From Aureibacillus halotolerans (GTDB lineage: Bacteria; Bacillota; Bacilli; Bacillales; DSM-28697), in NCBI RefSeq assembly GCF_004363045.1, contig NZ_SNYJ01000014.1, positions 33,674 to 97,673 of the forward strand: a stretch of 64,000 nucleotides of DNA, in the 5' to 3' direction. The notes beneath the pieces are model-generated. The model was not told the DNA's origin. It searched no databases and saw nothing but the letters and a program-made list of their open reading frames with translations. The position numbers and the translations under genes are program-made. Position 1 is the first letter of the stretch. Every line of letters starts with the position of its first letter. Shown here piece by piece: positions 1 to 7,571 of the stretch.

Positions 1-15
1 TATTCTCGTTTTATA

Positions 16-179
16 GTCGCACTCTATGTGAGTGCGTGGATTGAAATTCTCGATGCCGGAATTGATTGTCCTGTCGTGCAAGTCGCACTCTATGTGAGTG
101 CGTGGATTGAAATGGTATGAGAAACTCTTATTTGCTTTTATGCGTCGTCACACTTCTTCGTGAGTACCTGGATTGAATC
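16..179 (+). CRISPR. Trailer end of a type I-C CRISPR array (3 repeats, 2 spacers visible)
   Basis: Two intact 32-bp repeats lie at 16-47 and 82-113 (begin GTCGCACTCTATGTGAGTGC, end GTGGATTGAAAT) with spacers of 34 bp (48-81) and 33 bp (114-146). A third, degenerate repeat lies at 147-179 (GTCACACTTCTTCGTGAGTA then CCTGGATTGAA). A decayed last repeat marks the trailer (old) end, so the array and its leader continue to the left of the window. The repeat differs from the main array at 10.6 kb only in the CTATG versus CCATG centre, so both arrays should use the same Cas5c and Cascade. Confidence 0.95.
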
Positions 180-185
180 ATCAAA

Positions 186-208
186 CAGGCAGGCAATGCA
201 GCTGCCTG
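186..208. other. Hairpin just after the first CRISPR array
   Basis: CAGGCAG (186-192) and CTGCCTG (202-208) form a 7-bp stem 7 nt past the degenerate terminal repeat. A short T stretch follows 6 nt later. It could end the pre-crRNA transcript, but the T run is weak. The rest of 209-354 shows no gene. Confidence 0.4.
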
Positions 209-368
209 CTAATTGTTTTGAGTAAGGACTTATTATTGAACGTAGTGTCAGAAATAATAGCGTATTAAAATTAATCCCCTTCTAACGATTGAAGAGCATG
301 TACTCGAAATGGGTTGTAAAATCATAGAACAGTGTGTTCTAAACGGAGTTCATTAAGGAGTGATACTT

Positions 369-1295
369 ATGTTAGATGTTAAAAATCTCTCTAATGCTAT
401 TTTAGCTAATGAAATTTCACTTAAGAGAGCAAGTAATAGAGAATTCGCAAAATATTTAGCGATTTATCGTGAAAATATTTGGTTTAGAGATACATGGGAA
501 AAAAGAATTGGGATTGTTGATGATTCTGATCATTATTTTTGGCTAATTCAGAGAAACAGCTGTGTAGGGGGAGTCGTTCTTGAGGAGACCTCATTTATGT
601 CTTTGTTTACCATTCCTCCTTTTAACGATGAATATATATTGTTAGAAAAAATAGTTAAGTTTCTCATAGGTAATTCAGCAAAAAACGAGGTCATCAATGC
701 TTATGGGATTTTGCCGTCTCAAGCTGAGCATTTATTAAAACTCGGGTTTAATCCACAAAAGTCGAGACGTTGTATGATAAGACCTACCGAGATATTCGAT
801 GATATTCAATGGGAAGATAATTTAAAAATTGTACGTCCAAACAATCAGTATATAACAGATATATCCAAGTTATTCTTCGAAAACTATGACAGTTTAGGTT
901 TTGACGGAGTGAACACTTTAGCTGAGCAATTTGAGTCAGTAACTAGGTACTTTCGTGATAATAGTAATGAAAAATTATTGAATGATGCATCTAGTATCAT
1001 CCTTGATTCGAACAATGACGTTATTGCTGCCTGTTTGATATCTTCATGGGAGGGTGTCCCACTGGTCTATGATTTGGCAGTATCTAGTGTATATCGTAGG
1101 AGTGGACTCGCAACGAAAATGTTAAAACATTCATTAAGTACTTTAAAAGAGAAATATGATTTTGTACGTCTTTTTGTGTATTCTGGAAATCCGGCAGAGT
1201 CAGTATATTATAAACTTGGATTTTTTTCAGGTACTAAAACGACTAACTTCTGTTTTTCCATGGATCGGAAAGGTGTTTTATCAAACTCCACGTGA
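369..1295 (+). CDS. GNAT-family N-acetyltransferase
   Basis: A 308-residue protein. The last ~100 residues form a GNAT domain: a beta strand with VIAACLISSW, then the acetyl-CoA loop YRRSGLATKML (motif A), a helix, and the terminal YYKLGF strand-loop. The N-terminal half is unassigned and may be a degenerate second GNAT fold. I chose ATG 369 over GTG 360 because AAGGAG at 355-360 would overlap the GTG and sits 8 nt from the ATG. The substrate is unknown. The gene lies between the end of one CRISPR array and the cas3 promoter, and its last codons are made of CRISPR-repeat-like sequence, so it was probably inserted into or beside array remnants. It is AT-rich compared with the cas genes. Confidence 0.75.
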   Translation: MLDVKNLSNAILANEISLKRASNREFAKYLAIYRENIWFRDTWEKRIGIVDDSDHYFWLIQRNSCVGGVVLEETSFMSLFTIPPFNDEYILLEKIVKFLIGNSAKNEVINAYGILPSQAEHLLKLGFNPQKSRRCMIRPTEIFDDIQWEDNLKIVRPNNQYITDISKLFFENYDSLGFDGVNTLAEQFESVTRYFRDNSNEKLLNDASSIILDSNNDVIAACLISSWEGVPLVYDLAVSSVYRRSGLATKMLKHSLSTLKEKYDFVRLFVYSGNPAESVYYKLGFFSGTKTTNFCFSMDRKGVLSNST

Positions 1296-1352
1296 GTAAG
1301 TAGAGTGTATCGGATCAACATCAACCAGGATTAAAGAAGTTCGGATTGAAAT
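1281..1352 (+). repeat. Split CRISPR repeat relics
   Basis: ACTCCACGTGAGT (1285-1297) is identical to the 5' half of the CCACG repeat variant in the main array. GGATTGAAAT (1343-1352) is identical to its 3' end. About 45 bp separate them. With the degenerate repeat at 147-179 they bracket the GNAT gene. Confidence 0.55.
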
Positions 1353-1459
1353 CTCACATTCTAGCACACACTTAATGGAGAAAGAATACCCTGGATAATT
1401 AATCAGGTGGCACTACTACCATCAATTGACTTTTTGCCAAATGATAGGTACGATAGTCT

Positions 1460-1465
1460 TATAAT
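1460..1465 (+). promoter_or_regulatory. Likely -10 box for cas3
   Basis: TATAAT at 1460-1465 lies 35 nt before the cas3 start. No good -35 lies at 16-18 bp. TTGACT (about 1426-1431) is too far upstream, so the promoter is weak, activated, or depends on the -10 alone. Confidence 0.4.
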
Positions 1466-1500
1466 CTCGTGCACTCAACTAGGTAGAAAGGGATGGTATT

Positions 1501-3915
1501 TTGGAATCTATCGCCCATATTCGTGAGAGTGATCACAAAATTCAATCTGTTGAGCAACATTTACTAGATGTGAAAAATCTTGCCGAGCAATATGGTGAGA
1601 AGATAGGGATTAAGCATATAGCTGGTCTGGCAGGTCTTCTTCATGACTTTGGCAAATTCACTCTTGAATTTAAAGCGTACATAGAACAAGCTGTCTTTCA
1701 TCCAGAGAATCCCCCACAAAAAGGCAGTGTGGATCATTCAACTGCTGGCGGTAAGTTCATATATGATCTACTGCATTCTCCATCTAGCACTCCATATGAA
1801 CGAATCCTTGCTGAAGTAGTAGGGAACGCCGTTATTTCTCATCATTCTTATCTCCGTGATTTTATTGGTCCATCACTGAATTCAGCCTATTTAAAAAGGG
1901 TAACGGATTCAGAAGGCAAGTTGAAAGAATATCATTTTTCGAAAGAATGTTTTTATCGGTATGCGATGTCTGAAGGTGAGTTTGCCGAATATGTAAACAA
2001 AGCCCTAGTAGAGCTTAAATCGATATTGAATGAGTCACCAAAACAGATTTTTTTCTTATCAAAGTATATTTTTAGCGCTCTTATAGATGCGGATCGAACC
2101 AACACGAGACAATTTGAAGAAAATACTGAGAATGTGTCTTCATCATACGATCGATTGTTTGAGGACTACTACGGAAAATTAAATGCTCACATAACTACAT
2201 TGCGAGAATCTGATCAAGCCGATCATCCAATTAATGTATTGCGAACGAAAATGTCCGAACAGTGTGAAGAATATGCTCGAAAACCATCGGGAATCTATAA
2301 ACTCTCGATCCCGACCGGCGGCGGGAAGACATTGGCTAGTTTACGGTATGGACTAAAACATGCCTTGACTCATCAAAAGCAGCGAATCATTTATATTGTG
2401 CCGTTTACGACAATCATTGAGCAAAATGCCGGAGAAGTACGTCGGATTTTGAAAGACGATCACAATGTATTGGAGCATCATTCAAATGTTATTGAAGATA
2501 TAAATGAAGACATCCTCGAAGAGCAGGAAGAGGCGGAGCAAAACAAAAGAAATAAACTAAAGCTTGCACGGGATAATTGGGACAGCCCGATTATTTTTAC
2601 GACGATGGTGCAATTCCTGAATGTCTTTTATGCAAAAGGAAATCGCAATACGAAGCGGTTACATAACCTAAGCAACGCTGTGCTGGTGTTTGATGAAGTG
2701 CAGAAAGTACCAGTTCATTGCGTATCATTATTCAATGAGGCCGTAAACTTTTTGAAGAACGACTGCAAATCAAGCATTTTGCTTTGCACGGCCACGCAAC
2801 CATCCCTGCAATATGTGACACGAAGTTTGGATGTAAATGCAGAGGGGGAAATTGTGCAGGATTTAGACATCGTGGAAAAAGCATTCCGTCGTGTCGATAT
2901 GATCGATAAAACCGTTGACGGTACGATGGACAATGAAGATTTAGCAGACTGGCTGCAATATCAAATGGATGTGACACCGAATATCTTAGTAATTCTGAAT
3001 ACCAAAACCGTTGTGCGACGATTGTACGAAAAATTGAAAGAAAGAAATGTACCCGTATTTCATCTCTCGACATCAATGTGTGCAGCTCATCGGAGAGAAC
3101 AGCTAGAAGAGATTAAGACATTGTTAGAGAAAGAAGCACCTTTTATTTGTATTAGCACACAGCTCATTGAAGCAGGGGTTGATGTCAGCTTTCAATGTGT
3201 TGTACGATCCCTCGCTGGTTTGGATTCACTTGCGCAGGCGGCGGGCAGATGTAATCGCCATGGGAAGTTTGATAAGCGACCAGTGTACCTCATTGACCAT
3301 GCAGAAGAAAAACTGGATAGGCTGAAGGAAATCGAAGTGGGTAAACGAATCGTTTCGAAAATGCTAGTCGATCTTCAACAGAAGCCGCTTTCTCATGGAG
3401 GCAATTTGTTATCAAATCAAGCGATGGAATTTTACTTTCGTGAGTTTTACGCTGCTTTTGAAAACGATGTGAATTATTACGTCCGAGGCTTGAGTCAAAC
3501 GATGGTCACATTGCTTATGTCGAAGAAAAAGAACAATCCTTATGTGAAAGAATATTTAAGCAAACACCAATCTCATTTACCTCTAATGATTGGAGCAAGC
3601 TATCAAACTGCCGCAGAAAATTTCCGTGTCATTGACGATATAACGACTGCAGTGATTGTGCCATTTGAAGGTGGGAAAGAAATTATTGCTGAATTCAATA
3701 GTGGTGCATGGGAAAAAGACACGACATCCCTTTTCAAAAGAGCACAGCAATTCACCATCAATCTTTATCAGCATGAGTTAAAACGCTTATCAAATGAATC
3801 GGGTCTTGAAGTGTTTTTAGACGGACAAGTCTTTGCCTTACGCGAAGGGTTCTATTCTGAGGAATACGGTCTTGACTTAGAAGGAGCAGGTGGGATGGGG
3901 GATTTGTTTCTGTAG
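1501..3915 (+). CDS. cas3: CRISPR-associated helicase/nuclease Cas3 (type I-C)
   Basis: An 804-residue HD-nuclease plus superfamily 2 helicase, recruited by Cascade after R-loop formation to nick and degrade target DNA. The HD domain is N-terminal: LLHDFGKF with H48-D49, then HHSYL near 117-121. Helicase motifs follow in order: Walker A IPTGGGKT (about 270-277), the DEVQ box in LVFDEVQKVP, STQLIEAGVDVSF, and motif VI QAAGRCNRHG. Full length for a fused Cas3. The start is TTG 1501, with AAAGGGA 9 nt upstream. Unlike the usual compact I-C order, cas3 is separated from cas5c by 1 kb and a bidirectional terminator, so it is transcribed separately from the Cascade/adaptation genes. Confidence 0.97.
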   Translation: MESIAHIRESDHKIQSVEQHLLDVKNLAEQYGEKIGIKHIAGLAGLLHDFGKFTLEFKAYIEQAVFHPENPPQKGSVDHSTAGGKFIYDLLHSPSSTPYERILAEVVGNAVISHHSYLRDFIGPSLNSAYLKRVTDSEGKLKEYHFSKECFYRYAMSEGEFAEYVNKALVELKSILNESPKQIFFLSKYIFSALIDADRTNTRQFEENTENVSSSYDRLFEDYYGKLNAHITTLRESDQADHPINVLRTKMSEQCEEYARKPSGIYKLSIPTGGGKTLASLRYGLKHALTHQKQRIIYIVPFTTIIEQNAGEVRRILKDDHNVLEHHSNVIEDINEDILEEQEEAEQNKRNKLKLARDNWDSPIIFTTMVQFLNVFYAKGNRNTKRLHNLSNAVLVFDEVQKVPVHCVSLFNEAVNFLKNDCKSSILLCTATQPSLQYVTRSLDVNAEGEIVQDLDIVEKAFRRVDMIDKTVDGTMDNEDLADWLQYQMDVTPNILVILNTKTVVRRLYEKLKERNVPVFHLSTSMCAAHRREQLEEIKTLLEKEAPFICISTQLIEAGVDVSFQCVVRSLAGLDSLAQAAGRCNRHGKFDKRPVYLIDHAEEKLDRLKEIEVGKRIVSKMLVDLQQKPLSHGGNLLSNQAMEFYFREFYAAFENDVNYYVRGLSQTMVTLLMSKKKNNPYVKEYLSKHQSHLPLMIGASYQTAAENFRVIDDITTAVIVPFEGGKEIIAEFNSGAWEKDTTSLFKRAQQFTINLYQHELKRLSNESGLEVFLDGQVFALREGFYSEEYGLDLEGAGGMGDLFL

Positions 3916-3952
3916 AAAAAAACTTACCTTAATGAGAATAAGATAAGTTTTT
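3916..3952. terminator. Bidirectional terminator between cas3 and the solo CRISPR-like RNA
   Basis: AAAAACTTA (3918-3926) pairs with TAAGTTTTT (3944-3952), with an inner CTTA/TAAG extension. On the plus strand the stem ends in five T after cas3. On the minus strand it ends in seven T (3922-3916), a good rho-independent end for the minus-strand RNA that begins near 4012. Confidence 0.7.
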
Positions 3953-4012
3953 CACTATTAAGATATAAAGACAAAGCATAAAATTTCAATCCACGCTTTG
4001 CAGCGAAAAATA
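3917..4012 (-). ncRNA. Solo CRISPR repeat-like RNA (CreR/CreA-like candidate)
   Basis: Read on the minus strand: an extended -10, then the stem-loop CGCT-GCAA-AGCG (4005-3994), directly followed by TGGATTGAAAT (3993-3983). These 11 nt are identical to the 3' end of the CRISPR repeat and equal the 11-nt 5' handle that Cas5c leaves. The long repeat stem (CGCACTC/GAGTGCG) is replaced by a 4-bp GNRA hairpin. About 30 nt of guide follow (3982-3953), beginning TTTATGCTTTGTCTTT, then the terminator at 3952-3916. The guide matches a TTC-flanked site at 4677-4695. What is seen: the hairpin, the handle, the match, the PAM. What is inferred: Cas5c processing, loading into Cascade and repression. No CRISPR array is attached to it. 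Confidence 0.75.
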
Positions 4013-4018
4013 TTCTTT

Positions 4019-4027
4019 ATTATAACA
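4019..4027 (-). promoter_or_regulatory. Extended -10 promoter of the solo CRISPR-like RNA
   Basis: Minus strand TGTTATAAT (4027-4019) is a perfect -10 hexamer with the extended TGn element. TTTACA lies 14 bp upstream as a poor -35. Transcription would start near 4012, 7 nt before the hairpin-handle module. Confidence 0.6.
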
Positions 4028-4425
4028 TACCTACTTTATGTAAAGGTAGACAGATAATAGATTCTTGAGTTAGCAGACTAACGATTTGCCAAAGTGTGCA
4101 AGTGTACCTCGGATCGAGACCATCCCTTCGGACTTAGAGACAGGTGTTCTTTTTAATCATGTTCATATCGCTGAAAACTGTTTTTTGCGAATACACTCAA
4201 TGAATAAACTCAATCATTAATGCATAAATAAGCATAAATAATTTTTAGGTGAGTTAATTTCAAGTCAAAAGCCATTCTGTGTTAAAACTCAAGGCGCGAT
4301 TATAAAGGAACTTAGGATCTATTATCGAAGTAAATATTCTTCATGAGTTGGCTCAATCTGAAAATCAGTGCTTGAAATGAATGAACCTCCCAAAATTGAA
4401 CACAGTGGCGAATAAAAACTCAAAC

Positions 4426-4535
4426 TACTCGGAAAAGCATCAAGTGATCGGTTCCAGCCCCTAACTGATCGGATAATCGCCTAAAGTGATCGGTTATCTT
4501 CACAAAGTGATCGGATGCGAGGGCAAACTGATCGG
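4426..4535 (+). repeat. Phased TGATCGG array (one 103-bp unit)
   Basis: TGATCGG occurs at 4445, 4466, 4487, 4508 and 4529, exactly 21 bp apart each time, preceded by a decayed copy (TACTCGG) at 4426, 19 bp before the first. The sum 19 + 4 x 21 = 103 bp equals the super-period of the TGCGCGAAA arrays at 27.7, 58.1 and 63.7 kb. The linkers between motifs are not conserved. There is no ORF here. Confidence 0.85.
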
Positions 4536-4673
4536 AAAACATCAATGGCCAACTCTAATGCAGTCAAAAACTCATTTTGGTAATGAACCCATAAGTTTAT
4601 ATTTTTTCTTGCGAAGGTGCTACGTAAAATAAACTCCAATGATTAAAAAGTAGAGAGGGAATCCAAGTTACCC

Positions 4674-4695
4674 TTCTTTATTCTTTGTCTTTTTA
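4674..4695 (+). promoter_or_regulatory. PAM plus protospacer-like target of the solo RNA
   Basis: TTC (4674-4676) is followed by TTTATTCTTTGTCTTTTTA (4677-4695). Against the RNA guide, 17 of the first 19 positions agree. The mismatches are position 6 (a flipped-out, unread position in type I guides) and position 17. TTGTCT (4685-4690) inside the match could be a -35, with TAAATT at 4707-4712 as the -10. The site lies upstream of the 34-codon ORF at 4789 and of cas5c, so Cascade bound here would block their transcription. Confidence 0.7.
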
Positions 4696-4788
4696 ATCCT
4701 TTATAGTAAATTTTTATTCGTAATCTGTTCTAAAATGCTTATCATTTTAAGTATATATCAATATTAAGAAAAGAAAGGAGGGAGAATA

Positions 4789-4893
4789 TTGAATAAACGA
4801 TTTATTAGGAATTTTATGTTACTTAGAGACCTTTTTGTTCTCACTGTAATTTACTCCTTGTCGATAACGCTGGATAAAATTGTAGCAAGATAG
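4789..4893 (+). CDS. 34-residue hydrophobic small ORF in the cas3-cas5c gap
   Basis: TTG start at 4789, preceded by a very strong AAAGGAGGG 7 nt away, and a TAG stop at 4891-4893. The peptide begins [11 protein letters not shown], continues with a hydrophobic stretch [12 protein letters not shown] and ends KIVAR, so a basic N-terminus and one possible membrane segment. It carries AGG and AGA arginine codons, which are rare in many bacteria. It lies between the target of the solo CRISPR-like RNA and cas5c. It may be a short toxin (CreT-like), a leader peptide coupled to cas5c expression, or meaningless. I do not recognise a family. Confidence 0.45.
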   Translation: MNKRFIRNFMLLRDLFVLTVIYSLSITLDKIVAR

Positions 4894-4905
4894 GAAGTAT
4901 TCGTG

Positions 4906-4938
4906 TATCGTTCAAAGCGAAATTTACTTTGAACGATA
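4906..4938 (+). promoter_or_regulatory. Perfect 12-bp inverted repeat before cas5c
   Basis: TATCGTTCAAAG (4906-4917) and CTTTGAACGATA (4927-4938) form a perfect 12-bp stem with a 9-nt loop, 30 nt before the cas5c ATG. No T run follows, so it is not a terminator. It could be an operator for a dimeric regulator or an mRNA hairpin acting on the cas5c ribosome-binding site. Confidence 0.6.
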
Positions 4939-4967
4939 TGCCCCTAATATTGAAAGGAGGTGAAACC

Positions 4968-5681
4968 ATGAAAAACATCATTGAATTTGTCGTCTACGGA
5001 GATTATGCCTTGTTTACCGATCCACTAACAAAAATCGGTGGAGAGAAGCTCACGTACAATGTGCCAACGTATCAAGCGCTAAAAGGCATAGTTGAGTCGA
5101 TTTATTGGAAGCCCACGATCGTATTTATCATTGATGAAGTGCGTGTTATGAATCCAATCCAAATGGAGTCAAAAGGGGTAAGGCCGATTGAGTATGGCGG
5201 CGGAAATACGTTGGCTAATTACACGTATTTGAAAGACGTCTGCTATAAAGTTCGTGCTCGTTTTGATTTCAATAAGAACCGTCCTGATTTAGCTTTTGAC
5301 CGTAACGAAGGCAAGCATTTCGCGATTATGAAGCGTTCTCTTGAAGCTGGTGGACGTCGAGATATTTTTCTCGGTACACGCGAGTGCCAAGCTTATGTCG
5401 AGCCGACAAATTTTGATGAAGGTGAAGGCGCTTACGACAATATTAATGAGTTGCACTTTGGTCAGATGGTTCACGGAATTAACTACCCGGATGAGACGGG
5501 GCGGGATGAGCTTGAGGTAAGACTTTGGCCTGCTGAGATGAGAAATGGTGTAATCAAATTTCCAAAGCCAGAGGACTGCACGTCTGTTCGGAAAATCAAA
5601 GATATGGCTCCTCCAAAAGTATTTGATCAATCCAACGTCCAATCTGCGGACGAGTTAATGAAAGAGCTGGGAGGTGAATAA
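4968..5681 (+). CDS. cas5c: Cas5c (Cas5d), type I-C crRNA-processing endonuclease
   Basis: A 237-residue RAMP protein that in type I-C replaces Cas6: it cuts each repeat at the base of its hairpin, keeps the 11-nt handle and caps Cascade. Start ATG 4968 follows AAAGGAGGTG with 6 nt spacing. It is preferred to the upstream TTG 4929 because it then places Y46, K116 and H117 (in SIYWK and EGKHF) at the catalytic numbering known for the B. halodurans enzyme. A RAMP glycine-rich segment (YGGGNT) is present. First gene of the cas5c-8c-7c-4-1-2 operon. Its stop codon abuts the cas8c ATG. Confidence 0.96.
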   Translation: MKNIIEFVVYGDYALFTDPLTKIGGEKLTYNVPTYQALKGIVESIYWKPTIVFIIDEVRVMNPIQMESKGVRPIEYGGGNTLANYTYLKDVCYKVRARFDFNKNRPDLAFDRNEGKHFAIMKRSLEAGGRRDIFLGTRECQAYVEPTNFDEGEGAYDNINELHFGQMVHGINYPDETGRDELEVRLWPAEMRNGVIKFPKPEDCTSVRKIKDMAPPKVFDQSNVQSADELMKELGGE

Positions 5682-7568
5682 ATGGGCTGGTTGCTGAATT
5701 TGTATAAGACCTATGAAGCCAACGTATCTCAGGTGGGAAAGATTGAGAAATCGCGATGGGACAAAGAATATACGTTGCTGCCAATCGCACATACGACACA
5801 AAACGCGCATATCGAAGTGGATATCAATGAAGATGGGACATTTCATAGTGCAGACATGATCGGAAAAGTGAACACACTTATCCCATGCACGGACGAAGCG
5901 GCAAGTCGGGCTGGCTCCAAGATAGCACCATATCCACTTCATGACAAACTGAGCTATGTTGCCGGCGACTTTGTGGCGTATGGAGGCAAAATTAAAAAGG
6001 AAGAGCCTTTTCAAGCCTACATAAAGCAATTAGGGAACTGGGCGAATTCTCCTTATGCAACGAACAAGGTCAAAAGCATCTATCACTATTTGAAAAAGGG
6101 AAGTTTAATCAAGGATTTAGTGGACGAAAAAGTGCTCTTTCTTGATCAAAACAACCAATTAATTGAGAAGTGGACGTCTGATTATGAACCCCTTCAAGGA
6201 GAAAAACCGTCCATTTTCACTGCTGTCACCGGTGGACAGGAAAGCGCATTTGTTCGTTTCAATGTTCGTATTGGTCATACCCCTGATGTATGGACGGACA
6301 AGGAAATGTTTGATTCCTTCATTGCGTTTTACAATGAAACCCTTGGAGAAACAGATTTATGCTTTGTCACGGGTGAGCAGCAACCGAGCACAGAGCGTCA
6401 TGCCAATAAAATTCGTCATGCGGCGGATAAAGCGAAACTGATTTCGGCCAATGACACGAGTGGTTTCACTTATCGTGGGCGTTTTAAAACAAGCAAAGAA
6501 GCAGTAGGCATAAGCTATGATGTCTCGCAAAAAGCCCACAACGCATTGAAGTGGCTCATCCAAAAGCAAGGCAAAACGATTGATGATCGTGTGTTTTTGG
6601 TTTGGGGCTCTGACAATGAGCAGCTGCCAGCTCCTGACGATGATCCGTATGATTTTTTCCAAGATGATGATGACGAGCAGGATGTCATTGCGAACACACT
6701 CTATCTTTACGCAAATGAAGTAGCCAAGGCAATCGATGGGTACAAGAGTGATTTGGAAACGAAGGCGGATGTTAGCATCATGATTCTTGATTCAGCGACA
6801 ACGGGGCGAATGGCCGTGCTTTATTATCGCAGTATGGAAAAAGAACTCTATCTCAATCGTTTAAAGGCATGGCATGCCAAATGTTATTGGGCCCATCGGC
6901 ATCGTAAAAAGGACAATACACGCATCCAGTTTTATGGCGCACCAGCAACGAAGGATATCGCGTTTGCGGCCTATGGACCGAGAGCGAGTGACAAGATCGT
7001 TAAAGGTTTAATGGAGCGCATGGTTCCGTGTATTGTCGATGGTCGAACGGTTCCGACAGATATTTTGCGAAGTGCCTTTCAACGTGCCTCTAGTCCACAA
7101 TCAATGGAGACGTGGGAATGGGAAAAGACGTTAAGTATTGCCTGTGCGTTATTGAATGTTAAGGAGGGGTTGGATGTGTCGCTAGATTATGAGTTGAAGG
7201 ATCGGAGCTACTTGTTTGGACGGTTGCTAGCCATTGCCGATGTTCTGGAGAGACGAGCGCTTGGGAGAGAGGAAACAAGGGCAACGAATGCGATTCGATA
7301 TATGAATTCTTTTTCAAAACATCCTGAAAGAACGTGGAAGACGATTCAAGAGAGTTTGCAGCCTTATCAAGCAAGGTTAGGAACGAAAGCGACCTACCTT
7401 TCACGTTTGATTGATGAAGTCGGAACGATGATTGCAATTGAGGATTTCAATAATCAGCCATTGACCGGAAAATATCTTCACGGCTTCTACAGTCAACGAC
7501 AGGAATTGTATAAAAAGAAGGCTGATGTTTCTGAAGATCAAGAAAATACACAAAGTGAGGAGCAATAA
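5682..7568 (+). CDS. cas8c: Cas8c (Csd1), large subunit of type I-C Cascade
   Basis: 628 residues, the normal length for Cas8c/Csd1. Cas8c recognises the PAM and starts R-loop formation. Its ATG follows the cas5c TAA without a gap, and GGAGGTG at the end of cas5c serves as its ribosome-binding site, so the two are translationally coupled. The family is recognised from length, operon position and recurring stretches such as VTGGQESAFVRFN and the acidic DDDPYDFFQDDDDEQ linker. The last 130 codons also encode Cas11c from an internal start. Confidence 0.93.
   Translation: MGWLLNLYKTYEANVSQVGKIEKSRWDKEYTLLPIAHTTQNAHIEVDINEDGTFHSADMIGKVNTLIPCTDEAASRAGSKIAPYPLHDKLSYVAGDFVAYGGKIKKEEPFQAYIKQLGNWANSPYATNKVKSIYHYLKKGSLIKDLVDEKVLFLDQNNQLIEKWTSDYEPLQGEKPSIFTAVTGGQESAFVRFNVRIGHTPDVWTDKEMFDSFIAFYNETLGETDLCFVTGEQQPSTERHANKIRHAADKAKLISANDTSGFTYRGRFKTSKEAVGISYDVSQKAHNALKWLIQKQGKTIDDRVFLVWGSDNEQLPAPDDDPYDFFQDDDDEQDVIANTLYLYANEVAKAIDGYKSDLETKADVSIMILDSATTGRMAVLYYRSMEKELYLNRLKAWHAKCYWAHRHRKKDNTRIQFYGAPATKDIAFAAYGPRASDKIVKGLMERMVPCIVDGRTVPTDILRSAFQRASSPQSMETWEWEKTLSIACALLNVKEGLDVSLDYELKDRSYLFGRLLAIADVLERRALGREETRATNAIRYMNSFSKHPERTWKTIQESLQPYQARLGTKATYLSRLIDEVGTMIAIEDFNNQPLTGKYLHGFYSQRQELYKKKADVSEDQENTQSEEQ
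7176..7568 (+). CDS. cas11c: Cas11c small subunit from an internal start in cas8c
   Basis: In type I-C the Cascade belly subunit Cas11 is made from an internal ribosome-binding site within cas8c. Here AAGGAGGGG (7161-7169) precedes an in-frame GTG at 7176 with 6 nt spacing, giving a 130-residue helical protein (starts MSLDYELKDRSYLFGRLLAI, ends in an acidic tail). The frame is the cas8c frame (7176-5682 is divisible by 3) and the stop is shared. This is the strongest internal SD I saw in the gene. Length and position agree with known Cas11c. Expression is inferred. Confidence 0.8.
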   Translation: MSLDYELKDRSYLFGRLLAIADVLERRALGREETRATNAIRYMNSFSKHPERTWKTIQESLQPYQARLGTKATYLSRLIDEVGTMIAIEDFNNQPLTGKYLHGFYSQRQELYKKKADVSEDQENTQSEEQ

Positions 7569-7571
7569 ACG

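Noticed and set aside
1343..1400. GGATTGAAAT at 1343 as a second solo CRISPR-like RNA
   Set aside because: No stem-loop stands directly before it, no promoter or terminator fits, and I found no PAM-flanked match for the following sequence.
4011..4035. TTC-TTTATTATAAC at 4013-4026 as an alternative target of the solo RNA
   Set aside because: Only the first five guide positions match; the site at 4677 matches 17 of 19.
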